This document shows, piece after piece, positions 11,141 through 21,600 of a stretch of DNA of 38,004 nucleotides (within the stretch, counting starts at the first letter, position 1; every line of letters starts with the position of its first letter). Location: contig CAJVPP010000274.1 of NCBI GenBank assembly GCA_910592005.1, forward strand, positions 1-38,004, in the 5' to 3' direction. The position numbers were made by a program, and so were the translations under genes. Under the pieces are notes generated by a model. That model made no database searches. It was given only the letters and a program-made list of their open reading frames with translations, and had not been told where the DNA came from. This stretch comes from Funneliformis mosseae (lineage: Eukaryota > Glomeromycota > Glomeromycetes > Glomerales > Glomeraceae).

Positions 11141-11240
11141 TTTTATTTCATTATAATACCAATTAATTTAAATACATATTTTATTATGAAATTAAAAATA
11201 AAAGAGGGTTTTATATCCTAAAATACTTTTGCTTTAGTGT

Positions 11241-11745
11241 CTTTGACTATGGCTCGCTTACTTGCATATATATTAAGAAGGATAATACTATTTGTGAAAA
11301 TAAGTGCTGTGACCCCACCGGGTGTTATAGGCACTGGAAATTGTATGAAAAAAATATAGAAAAAAAACCCTGCCTTGTTAGTGGTTGTCGTAAATATACT
11401 CTTTCTACTATGGGATGTTATCCTGATCATTCGAGTAGATTTCATTCGCTAAATTATCGGATGAGGCAGAAGTATAGGACTGAGGCCCTTCAACCCAAAA
11501 TCCCTGAAGCTCCAATTTCTGAGTCAGATGATAGTAGTGCTACGATCTGTAAATACTTGTTTCTCACTTCTTCACAACTATTTGCAGATTCATTAGGAAG
11601 AGATTTAACAGATTCGATTCAGGTCGAAATACTAGGTGATAGGGTTATAATTAAGGGCTCAGCTCTAGAGTCATCCATAATCTATGAAGCTCCAGTTTCT
11701 GAGTCAGATGATGAGAATATGGGTCTTGACCTCTTTGGGAATTAG
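11241..11745 (+). CDS. Cysteine-rich zinc-finger protein of the element
   Basis: An open plus-strand frame begins after a possible acceptor (TTTGCTTTAG, about 11240) and ends with TAG at 11743-11745. It reads CENKCCDPTGCYRHW, then KPCLVSGCRKYTLSTMGCYP with DHSSRFH, so two clusters of Cys/His in the first 60 residues could bind zinc. The second half is acidic, with the phrase EAPISESDD repeated as EAPVSESDDEN. No ATG precedes the first finger in frame, so the 5' exon is missing or spliced from elsewhere. It is encoded opposite to the primase and recombinase genes and converges on the primase gene. This is the only element gene here without an internal stop. A DNA-binding role is inference. Confidence 0.5.
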
Positions 11746-11918
11746 TAGTTAGCTCGGCCCTTAAGGCATTTCGTTAAAATTAGAGCACTAGGGATCCCCC
11801 TCTGAATTATTTACCAAAAAGTAAATAAAAAATATTATTTCATTTATATCATTAAGTCGAATAGCGCAATTTTTAATATATAAATAAAGCATATCAGGCA
11901 TTCAGGCATATTTTTAGA

Positions 11919-11965
11919 ATGGGGTTTCTGCGTAATTATTATATAAATATTGGCAGAAGCCCCAT
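11919..11965. repeat. Constant-loop hairpin H1
   Basis: A 12-bp stem (ATGGGGTTTCTG with CAGAAGCCCCAT, one G-T pair) closes a 23-nt loop containing ATTATATAAA and ending in ATTGG. It lies between the convergent zinc-finger and primase genes. The loop and downstream CATCTC recur in H2-H6. Confidence 0.8.
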
Positions 11966-12035
11966 CTCAAAGTATATATGATCTGATTCTGTGAAACTTG
12001 ATATTATATTCATACTGCTTTTATAACAGATCTGC

Positions 12036-15000
12036 CTACGCGATATCAAATATGTTTTGAATATCTTTCGCAATTGGTATAGTATTCACATTAGAACTGG
12101 GAGTATCTTTGGTTTGTTTTTCCTCCAAAAGATTTTCCATTAATAATTCATCGGGTGGAAGATTACTATATTCAAACTGAGTATCTTCACCATTTTCCCA
12201 ATAAATTTCTTCACCCGTCTGATATGAAGGTAACTCAGGAGAGTCATTATTATCAAATGATCCAACTAGATGATAATGTCTGCTATGCTTATCCATAGCC
12301 TTAAATTTTAACCCATAAATTGCGTGTAATGCTGAATTTAGTAAACCAAGTTTTGCTCAATCGGTTTTTAATCCAGATTTTTTAGTTCTGCGTAATGCAT
12401 CTGTATTATCAAAAATTTGGGTTATTTTTGGTACTAAACCCTGGAGATATGATATTGATTCAGGAGAATTCAGGCATATTTTGACATTATCAGACTTATA
12501 TCTTGCTCTATCATCTATATCTCTAACAGGCATACAATTCCTTAATAATTCCAGACAAATTCGATGCTTTGCAGCCTGGGTGATAGTTATAAGTCTATCT
12601 TTCCTGAAATCTTACGGGTGATAGCTTTAACGGCCATTTCATTATTAATACCAGCATCTCGTAATTGTTTATAAGCTCTAAATCATTTCATATGATTGTA
12701 ATTCCCATACATTGAGATGAAGTCTTCAGTTAATAACTCGGGTGGAATCTAATAATAATCCACAATATGATACCAGTCTAAAGAATGCATTTCTTCTAAA
12801 GTTTTTCTTGACTTGTTCTCTAGAAATTCAGCAGTCTCACGATCGATAATAGTAGCATTGGATACATCTGATATCTTCTCTGCTTTAACGATAGAGGAAT
12901 TCGCCTTCACGACTTGAGATAATGATACAACATTTTCTTCAGACTTAGGAATGGATTCTATGATAGAAATTATCATACCCACCTCTCTGAGAAAATTGAC
13001 CATTCTCCAACCAAATAAGCGTTGAGAACAGAATTTTTCTAACATATAGACCACCCACAATCGGATAGTCAGTACATTCTTATTCCAGATGATAGAGTCT
13101 ATATCAGGAAATATTCCTCTATTCTGAAGTTCTCAGGGGAAACATTCACGTTTAGCATTCAATAACTACTGAAATAGTCCCTTTTCTGTAATGGAAATGT
13201 TAGATGATCTTTGTTCAATATGGCATATATAATCTTTAATGCATCACATATGGAATAACATCTGATTCATTCTGGCATTTGTTTCTATATAGCTATTGAA
13301 GAGGCAGAATGCTCACTCAAACTTTGGGTTAATGCAAGATACTCCTATTTTTAGAGTACTTGTATATGCAACTAGGTCTACATCGCTTCATGATTCTTCT
13401 ACATTGCTGAAGTCATGCGCCTTTTCCACCAGATCAGATTTACCATAATATTTCTTAATTTGCAATTCTGGAAAATTGGTCTTAAGGGCGCGAACCACCC
13501 CTTGTACATCCTTTCTGAGGTGGTAGATAAGTGATGCACTTTTCTGACTCTCAAAAGACAATAAAGACATCTGTTTAACCCAATCCCAAAGTTCGGCTAA
13601 TACTGTTTCTTTATTAGGGACTAGGCGGAATGTCTTACCTTTCTAGGGTTAGAAAGTATTATGGATAATAGAGAAATGTATATCCTTACGAAGGGCCTTA
13701 ATCCATTCAATATTGAGGTCAGTTAGGTCATTATCCATTACAATAATGCGCCTAGCCTCTTGGATTAATTTATATAATTTCTCTATTGACTGTCCAGCCA
13801 AATGACTCTGTGCCTGAGCAATTATAGACACTATTTCATCAAGCCATAAGTCATTTTGTATTGGAAAACATTTACATTTTTTACTACATTTGCATTTATT
13901 AGTAATATGATGTAAACTTTCTATTTGACATACCACCTTCTTATGATCAGGTAGATTTATATTATCATCGATATCGCAATATGATTTGAGATTAAGTCTA
14001 GTAGTAACAGCATTCGAGTAGGAGTGTCACGTGGATAATACTAGCAAATTCACATCATCAGCTATAGTAAGATGTTTAAGAACATATGTTTTTCCTGTTT
14101 CCCAGGGTGAGCCTATATAAATATCCCTTTGTCAGGTAGTGGCCTCACATATCTCTCCTCATATGTTTCTGTCGTTGTAAGGGGGTCATTATACTTGGCC
14201 TAGGATGGAAATTTTATGAAGGCTTTAGGGAAACCTGAACCTTTTATCCTATGAGAGGCGGAAGATAAATTTTTATTTCTTGCTGAATTTTTTCTGCGAT
14301 AGATGGGTCACATTCAAAAACTTTTCCAGGTTCATCACTATTTTGCTGGAAGTATTTTACAATAAATGTTCCATTACTGGCATATACACAACTAAACTAT
14401 CGCTGATCCTTGTCATGTATACGTTTACATAGTAGACACTCTAGTGGGGCTTTCTGATTAAAATATACGAAGTTTTCTGAATCCTTTTCTTCGATAGTCC
14501 AATCCCTAAGATAGTTAGAATGCTTTTGCAAAACTAGGTCTGCACATTTTTGTAATACATCCTGACCCACAAATATTCTTAGCGGATTATTATTTTTTTC
14601 TATACTAAGCATTTGAGGTTTTACTTCAAGCCCTAAGTTAGTAGGTGGTTGAACTCTAGCGTGATCGAGTGTATTCCACTCATTATCTAGTGAGAATTGA
14701 AGAATACGCTTTACACGACCTTTTTTTTGCTGAACTAATAAGGTGAAGGTTAAAATTTTAACCAGGCAATCCTCTATCAATGTATTTGCCGAATTTTTCA
14801 CCAGTTATGGTATATACTAATTCAGTAAATGCTTTGAGTTCGTGATGATTAATAAGAAGAACTGGTACATATAAAATATGGTAGCTACACTTGCTAGGGT
14901 CTGATGATGTAGCGATTACTAATCTATTGAGAATATCCTCTCAGCTACAATCAAGAATTCGATACAAAGCTCTTAAGAAAGATAGGCAGATTCAAAAGAA

Positions 15001-15630
15001 TACTTCTTGCGTCTTAACACCAGTTGCTTTCATATCTTCTTGCGAAGCATCTATGTCAATCACAGCTCTTAAAGGTTTTTGACCATTAATATATTCATGA
15101 ATCCCAGATAAGCCATATACTTCAGAAATGTCATCGACAACAGAAAATTTGGGGGTATTATCAGCATCTTGGTTGATTTTTATAACCAATTTATTTTCTA
15201 CTTCACTTCGGTCATAAGTGTTATATAAACTAAAGCCTTTTTCATTCGGAAAGAGGAATAAATAGATTGGGAGGCAATCTAACGATCCTTTATCGTCTGA
15301 CATATCTCTAGGCAATAATGAGAGAATTCCCTGAATAGCATTTAGCAAATCTTTAGGAGAAAATTTATCATTGAAGTTTTCTTGCCTCAAAGTATATGTC
15401 ACATTAATCTTTCGTTCTTTTACAACTTCAGTAATGCTGGTTGAAGCACAGGAAGCTTCTTCATTATCAGACTTATAATTAGACTCGTAGTTATTATAAT
15501 CATCTGATCTGCAATCAGAATCATTATCATTATAGCTATCTGATTCACTCAAAAATTCACTGGGGCTGGCGTCGTCATAGTGGACGAAAGTTCTTCGATC
15601 AGTTTGGTCAGAAATAGTTGAGGTATACAT
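12036..15630 (-). pseudogene. Herpes-type primase fused to superfamily 2 helicase, decayed
   Basis: About 1,190 codons run from ATG at 15630 to TAA at 12036. The N-terminus is acidic. An archaeo-eukaryotic primase module follows: VIDIDA (two metal-binding Asp, 15049-15057), SYH (14878-14886), YIDRGLPG (about 14770) and a zinc motif CLLCKRIH (about 14420). This layout is that of the UL52-type primase family. A helicase module follows: Walker A GSPWETGKT (14087-14113), WLDEI as the DExx box (13831-13845), and motifs resembling origin-binding helicases (YTSTLKIGVS, CLFNSYIET). The family is known from Rhizophagus as 'replication origin-binding protein'. Breaks include stops at 14992, about 14930, 14760, 14397, about 14025 and 12389, and shifts near 14722 and 14125. 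It would prime and unwind DNA for the element's own replication. It cannot be active here. Confidence 0.75.
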
Positions 15631-15770
15631 GCTGACAGTAGGTAAAGTTATTATATCACAATATATTTCTGAAATGTTTAATTAATTTTTTTGATGAATG
15701 TAAAAAAAGACGTGTAGTAAGCTAGTAAGCAAATCGTAAATAAAAGACAAGTGGATATGTAACTCAAAGT

Positions 15771-15815
15771 GAGGCTTCTGCGTAATCTATTATATAAATA
15801 TTGACAGAAACCCCC
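15771..15815. repeat. Constant-loop hairpin H2
   Basis: Arms GAGGCTTCTG and CAGAAACCCC with a 24-nt loop (CGTAATCTATTATATAAAT then ATTGA). Two mismatches make the stem weaker than H1. The arms and loop match H1 closely, in the same orientation, on the other side of the primase gene. Confidence 0.75.
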
Positions 15816-15865
15816 ATCTCGATAGTATGTATCTGGGCATATGTGATATATATTATGTATTTAGA

Positions 15866-15911
15866 GTAGCCAAGTGCGTAATCTATTATATAAATATTGG
15901 CACTTGACTAC
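15866..15911. repeat. Constant-loop hairpin H3
   Basis: Arms GTAGCCAAGTGC and GCACTTGACTAC pair with one C-A mismatch. The loop is nearly the same as in H2, but the stem sequence is entirely different. Confidence 0.8.
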
Positions 15912-15945
15912 CCTATTACTAGTATGTATCTGGGTATGTGTATTC

Positions 15946-15993
15946 AGGTAGCCTTCTTCAGAATTATTATATAAAAATCGGCTGACATATCCC
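15946..15993. repeat. Degenerate constant-loop hairpin H4
   Basis: The loop core ATTATATAAA is kept (15964-15973), but the arms (AGGTAGCC / GGCTGAC) pair only partly. Confidence 0.5.
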
Positions 15994-16183
15994 AGTAGTC
16001 AAATAACTTGACTATGATCCCTTAAAAGTTGCGAGAAAAATATATAGGTTATTTCTACTGATCATTCTCCGAAGGAACTGTTTTTGCCAAGAAAATTTTT
16101 TTTTGATAGATATGAAAAGGAACGATAGCGAACTTAGTTAGCAAAACATATAAGAAAACCATCTGGATGTATCTAAAAAAGTA

Positions 16184-16227
16184 TAGCCTTTTTCAAAAAT
16201 ATTATATAAAAAATTGGAAGAAGGCTA
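16184..16227. repeat. Constant-loop hairpin H5
   Basis: Arms TAGCCTTTTTC and GAAGAAGGCTA pair over 11 bp with one G-T pair, around a 22-nt loop with ATTATATAAA. The trailer CATCTCGATGATATGTATCT follows directly. Confidence 0.8.
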
Positions 16228-16347
16228 CATCTCGATGATATGTATCTGGGTATGGCCTTCATGTAATATAGAGGTATAGCAAAAGAAACGATAGCGAATT
16301 TAGTAGGTAAAACGTAAAAGGAAGGCAACGAAATATGCAACTGAAAG

Positions 16348-16395
16348 TGAAGGTAACTCTGTAATCATTATATAAAATATTGGGAGAAGCCTTCA
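16348..16395. repeat. Constant-loop hairpin H6
   Basis: Outer arms TGAAGG and CCTTCA pair, and inner CTC/GAG pair after a small bulge. The loop has TGTAATCATTATATAAAATA then TTGG. Confidence 0.65.
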
Positions 16396-16503
16396 TCTTT
16401 CTAAACATGTATTCAGATATGATATAAATGGGCCAGTCATGATAATACATAATGCATCTCTAACGACGGACACAAAATTAGCATACATATACTGGCAACA
16501 AAT

Positions 16504-16520
16504 AGGTAATAGTTAGGATG
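16504..16520. repeat. Left target-site duplication of the LINE
   Basis: AGGTAATAGTTAGGATG, 17 bp, perfectly repeated at 24102-24118 immediately after the poly-A tail. Confidence 0.95.
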
Positions 16521-16566
16521 GATATCAGGTTATTCTTAACTCTTTCTCACTTCACTCAAAATCACT

Positions 16567-18626
16567 ATGGGAAAAGTAACTCAAAAAAAATTTAATAATA
16601 ATCCAAAAGCCCAATGCAACACTCGTAGTTATCCCGACTCACCTGTAGATGAAAAATCTCAAGAACCCCCATAAAAGAAAACTGCAACAGCTATTAACTA
16701 TTTAAGCTTCACTGACACTGAAAATAATGAGAACTCAAACGTCGCTTCTGGATCCTAAAGTACCATGGAAGTAGATCCTTCTCTTGTTACTGAAGACAAA
16801 AGTGTTTCACCACCAGTCACCTCAAAAACTACCAACATTATGGACGAGAATCAGACTCACAACCCAACTGAAAATCTAGTTGGAAAAAGTACTTCTTCAC
16901 CTAACATACTTTCCTTTGAACGTATCCGTGATGCCTCTTCCTTCTACATTTACTGCACCTACGAAACTTTTCTTCCTGGAAAACCAAATAAGGAAAAAAC
17001 TAACTGTGCCTGTGAAATATTCAATGGCGTTGATTTTCCGTCTTTCATTGGTGTCTATGTCAAGTAGGACCCTGCAAACAAAACGCTCAAAATCATCTGT
17101 TTTGGTTTCTCCACGAGTATAGATGCAAACAACGCGCTTAATGTTAAATTTCCTGATATGGTAGATCTTAAATTACTGCCACTTGAACGGCTTACCTTAT
17201 TTAGGTTTAACCCTAACTTGGCGATCAAAGTAATAGAGATCCCCATTTCTACTTCTGAAAGTATCATCTGATCTACCTTTACCAAATTTGGAACTATTCT
17301 ACGTTGTTCCATGATCACAAAAAATCTGTGGTAACAAGCAACCATTTCCTTTATGAAAGACACTGATATGACCGCAGTCAATAAGATTAAAGGTCAATTT
17401 ATCCTCAAAGATCTTGTCCGTGTTCACCCTTGCTCTACCACAACAGAGGAAATCCAACTTCGATCAAAATTCACACTCAAACTTACAAATCTGCCAAAGA
17501 TACCTCCAGATGAGAATTGGAACCTATCGTTAAAGCTGTTAACGCGATGACGTGGGTGGTTCCTAAAGCTCGCTCAAATTATCAAAATTTACAATACGCT
17601 TTTGTTCATTTCGCAATGTAAGAAGACTTATACGTTGCAGTAAATGGCGATCAAATAGTTTTTAACGACAAAAGACTTATTTAGACTCAACTAGACACTA
17701 AATTATGTGCCCATTGTGTAGCTCTGGGACATGACTCTCGTTCTTGTAAAAGAAAACGTACTGCGCCACAAGACCGTCAGACTCAAAACCTATATCAAAG
17801 GTTTAAACCCGCACAGTTCAAAAATTATTCCGCTCCTCCCAAACCTATACGACCCACATTCGTACATGATAAAAATACTGTATTTGATCCAAAAAACCCT
17901 CAATCATTTGCAAATCATACTCGCCAAACTATACCACCTTTAAATAAACCTCCTGTTGTCCTAGTTCACTCTAAACCATCATCTGATAATAAGAACAATC
18001 ACAACAAAAGCAACGTGAATAATAATAATAATTCTTCATCTTTAGAAGATTCCATCCATGCCAACAAATCCTGGTCAGATTAGGTGGAGGACAATTATCT
18101 CTCCCTAAAGCAACAACGTGATAACCAATCTATTTAGGAACCATCTGATGCCACTAAGATCATGCTTAAACTGGATGCGCTCACAGAAACTCTTGCAAAA
18201 ATTCATACAGACCTTACCTTTACGGTCCGTCATCTTGACACTGTCGAATGACATTTAAATATATACACTCTTACTCCTGAAAAAGTGGCTGAACTAAACA
18301 CCACAAAGAAAGGTAAAGGCAAAGCTGATATGGAAACAGATGAAACCCAATATGAAGAGGGCGTAGATATCTCTGAATCAAAAATTGTTGAATATGAAGG
18401 AAAAATCCAATGGCTTGCTCAAGAAAACGAAGAGCTCAGATTAAACAACAAACAAAATATCAAAAAACTTAACTTTGCGCTCAAAGCAGTTGTCCGTATT
18501 CAGAAATTCGTGTATGGAAAATCAAATGAATCACTTTGCATACCTATCCCTCAACTAATCAAACCAGGTGCAATTTGGGTTAACGATGATGGCACTACAA
18601 CATCTCATCCTGACCTTTTCTTTTAA
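16567..18626 (+). pseudogene. LINE ORF1, nucleic-acid-binding protein
   Basis: Starts MGKVTQKKFNNN at 16567, 46 bp into the element, and ends with TAA at 18624-18626, about 686 residues. The N-terminal third is Ser/Thr/Pro-rich. A central domain follows, with hydrophobic pattern FIGVYVK and IKVIEIPIS that resembles the RRM-like fold common in ORF1 proteins. A CCHC zinc knuckle is complete at 17706-17747 (CAHCVALGHDSRSC). The C-terminus has a short coiled coil (KIQWLAQENEELRLNNK). One frameshift lies near 17520, and stops include 16672, 16756, 17065, about 17269 and 18080. It would bind the element RNA. The ORF2 start follows 12 bp later. Confidence 0.8.
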
Positions 18627-18637
18627 AATTTATTTTA

Positions 18638-21600
18638 ATGATTATAAAACATAATAATACAAATACCCCACAGACTCCCACATTCTTTAATATTGCATCG
18701 CATAACACTCGTTTATTCATTGACCCCTATAAACAACAACTTTTATTTGATATTTACTCCATTAATCGTTTAGATATTATTGCACTACAAGAAACAAACT
18801 TCACTACGCCTCTACATCACTTTCCCTTTAAAGCCATTTGCAATAACAAATTTATATCCTTCTTTTCCACAGACCCTGACACTTGTCGTTCAGGTTTTGG
18901 CGTTAGATTTCTCATTAGAAAATACCTCGCTGATCATATTTTCTTCCATTCATCTTTTTTTAATCGAATTTTTTACATTGATTTTCAATTCAAGAACAAA
19001 CAAACTTCATATTATTAACATTTATTTATCGTGTTCAGATGAACCCCTACGTTTAAAAATAATTAATCAGATGCGTATCCTCATGGATGAAGCCATTAGA
19101 AATAACTTTTATATTATTTATCTTAGATGACCTTAATTCAGACCCATCAAGATCTTACAACCCCTCACACTCAACTTGTTTCATGGACTATATCACAAAT
19201 CATAATTTTATCAACACCTATGATTTTGTCAAATTAACGAGAAATGTTAACGAACTTCATACATATGTCTCTGGCTCCTCACGATCGACTATTGATCACA
19301 TTTTTATTGCTCCTTCCTTAATCCCAGATTTGAATGACCATCAAGTTATTTCAGTGGACTTATCAATATCCGATCATTATATAGTTTCTGCCTTTATATC
19401 TCTAACTTTAATCAATCCAAGCTTCAATAATACCTCAATGGTGAAAAAACTAGTCTTTAGATACCATGATATGACAGATGAAGATTGGTCAACATTTGCT
19501 AATGCTGTTGATGCCCGCTGCAAAAATTCAAGACTAGCCTCAGTCGATCTTGACAACATTCGTAATATCCATAAACTCAATTTCACATGGGATCTCTTAC
19601 AAAAAGCTATTATAGATGCTGCGATTATATGTATACCAAACAAACATACTTCACATCATACTCGTAATCTAAGACCAAAACTACTTAAGTTAATATATAA
19701 ACGTATTAAACTCCTATATAGGTTGGAACAAATTTCTAAAATATGTCTTAACAATTGGTGTTACAATAGCAAATGGAGTACTTTATTTGATAAAATTTCA
19801 TCGTTCTCAATGGAATATGATATTTTATTACCTACTTTTACATCTTATACATTGTCCTCAATATCAACTATGTTAACTAGTCTTAAAAACTTAAAAAAAG
19901 TATTAATAGTTGCTGTAAAGATACAAGAATTAGATTATAAATCAAAATCAATACAGGAAGTGATAGACCGAAGATGTGACAACTTTACTACAGATCAAGC
20001 AGCCATGTTTGATTCTCTCCTTGACCGCTCTAGGACAACCATTTAATTAGATCGTTGTATCAACAATAATAGCCCATCCAAAGAGTTACTTACAGACTTT
20101 GTAGATGTAAAACAAGAAACAGCTTGACATTTTCAACAAGTAGTAAGATCCAGACACTTCAATCCATCGCTTCCAGATCTATGGAAAGACGAATATGAAC
20201 CTTTAAATAATATTGATCCTAGCATTTATGAATCTCTTATGCAACCTCCCACTAAAGAAGAATGGTCTGACATTCTCAAATCCTTACCTAATGGCAAAGC
20301 TCCTAGCCCTCGAAAATATCAAATGAAATGCTGAAACATCTTAGTCCTTTTGCATTCAAATGTCTCTGGAAGATTGCCTCTAATTGCCTGATGCATAATT
20401 TGTCACCTCATAAATGGAACTTGGCCTTCGTGTATCTGATTTTAAAACTAAAACCATAGGAATTTAACCTTAATCACACACGACCGATCACTTTATTAGA
20501 ATATCCCAGAAAGGCTCTCATTAAACTTATCAATAGTCGACTTCTCACCATTTTAGCTAAAAATAATGTTCTTAAAGGCAATAATTTCACTGGTCTCCCT
20601 TTCAGAAGCACCTTTGAACCAATTAATATTCTTGACAACATTAAATATGATGCATCATTTCATCACAACAACCTTTGGATTTTATTTTAAGACATGTCGA
20701 AAGCATATGACAGAGTCAACCTTGGAATGTTAATTAGAGCGCTTACTCAACTACACCTGCCAATGACCTTCATTCAACTAATAATTTCAATCTTTACCCC
20801 TCATTTTAATCAGATACTTACTGTGCATGGTAATACTGATGCATACTATATTCTGTCAGATATAGACCAATGTGAAATTATCTCTCTGATATTATGATGC
20901 ATTTATTATGATCCACTATTATGCAAAATATAAAACTCCACGCTAGGTTATACTTAAAACGTCAATTGGAGAAACGATATTACAAAAAACTCCTCAAATC
21001 CTTTCACAAATCACATCCCAGCACTCGCTTATATGGATGATACTCTCTGAATGGTGGATTCTCCAAAACATTATAACTCTTGCAGACTCCTTCTTCACCC
21101 TAAACAGTATCCAAGTAAACTGGGACAAATTAGTTCTGTTAACAAACAATAAGGATACAAGTCCTGTTAACTTTACCTTCAATGACAAAGACGTTTGGCT
21201 TTCTTCACTCTCATATAAAGACTCAACTTATTATCTTGGTATCTGGATATCACTTTTTGATAACGCTCCATATATTAAAAATCAGGTTTCTATGGAATTC
21301 AAAAAAGTTAAAAATATTCTAGATAAAAAACGACTCACAGCCAAACAAATTGTGGCAGACTTTAACTCTGTAATCATCCCTAGGATTATTTACAAAACTA
21401 AGTTAACCTTTCTTTCAGCAAATTTCTGTAATTTTTTAATGGCCTCGTTTAGAGCCTTCTTCAAAAACAAACTTCATCTTACTAAGTCTTTGCCTGCCCC
21501 TATTATACACTCAACATTTGGATACAACTTGGCTCACCTTTATGATAAACAAATGTTAGCAAAATCATCTGATTTCCTTAAAATGATAAATGACATTGCT

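Larger units (their letters stand above)
15703..16503. repeat. Block of degenerate hairpin-bearing repeats
   Basis: Direct repeats share the order: ACGATAGCGAAYTTAGTWRG-type leader (about 16112 and 16284; a diverged form at about 15703), 40-60 bp, a constant-loop hairpin, and a trailer similar to CATCTCGATAGTATGTATCT ending in GGGTATG. Trailers follow H2, H3 and H5 closely and H1/H6 weakly. No gene is visible. The block lies upstream of the primase gene and may be its promoter or the element end. The LINE is inserted at its far edge. Confidence 0.7.

Noticed and set aside
12036..15630. Possible integrated virus because of herpes-type primase similarity
   Set aside because: No capsid, packaging ATPase or polymerase gene is visible nearby; the neighbours are a recombinase and repeats, so a transposon is simpler.
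19377..19643. 88-codon minus-strand frame inside the LINE
   Set aside because: Lies opposite the ORF2 endonuclease region and shows no motif.
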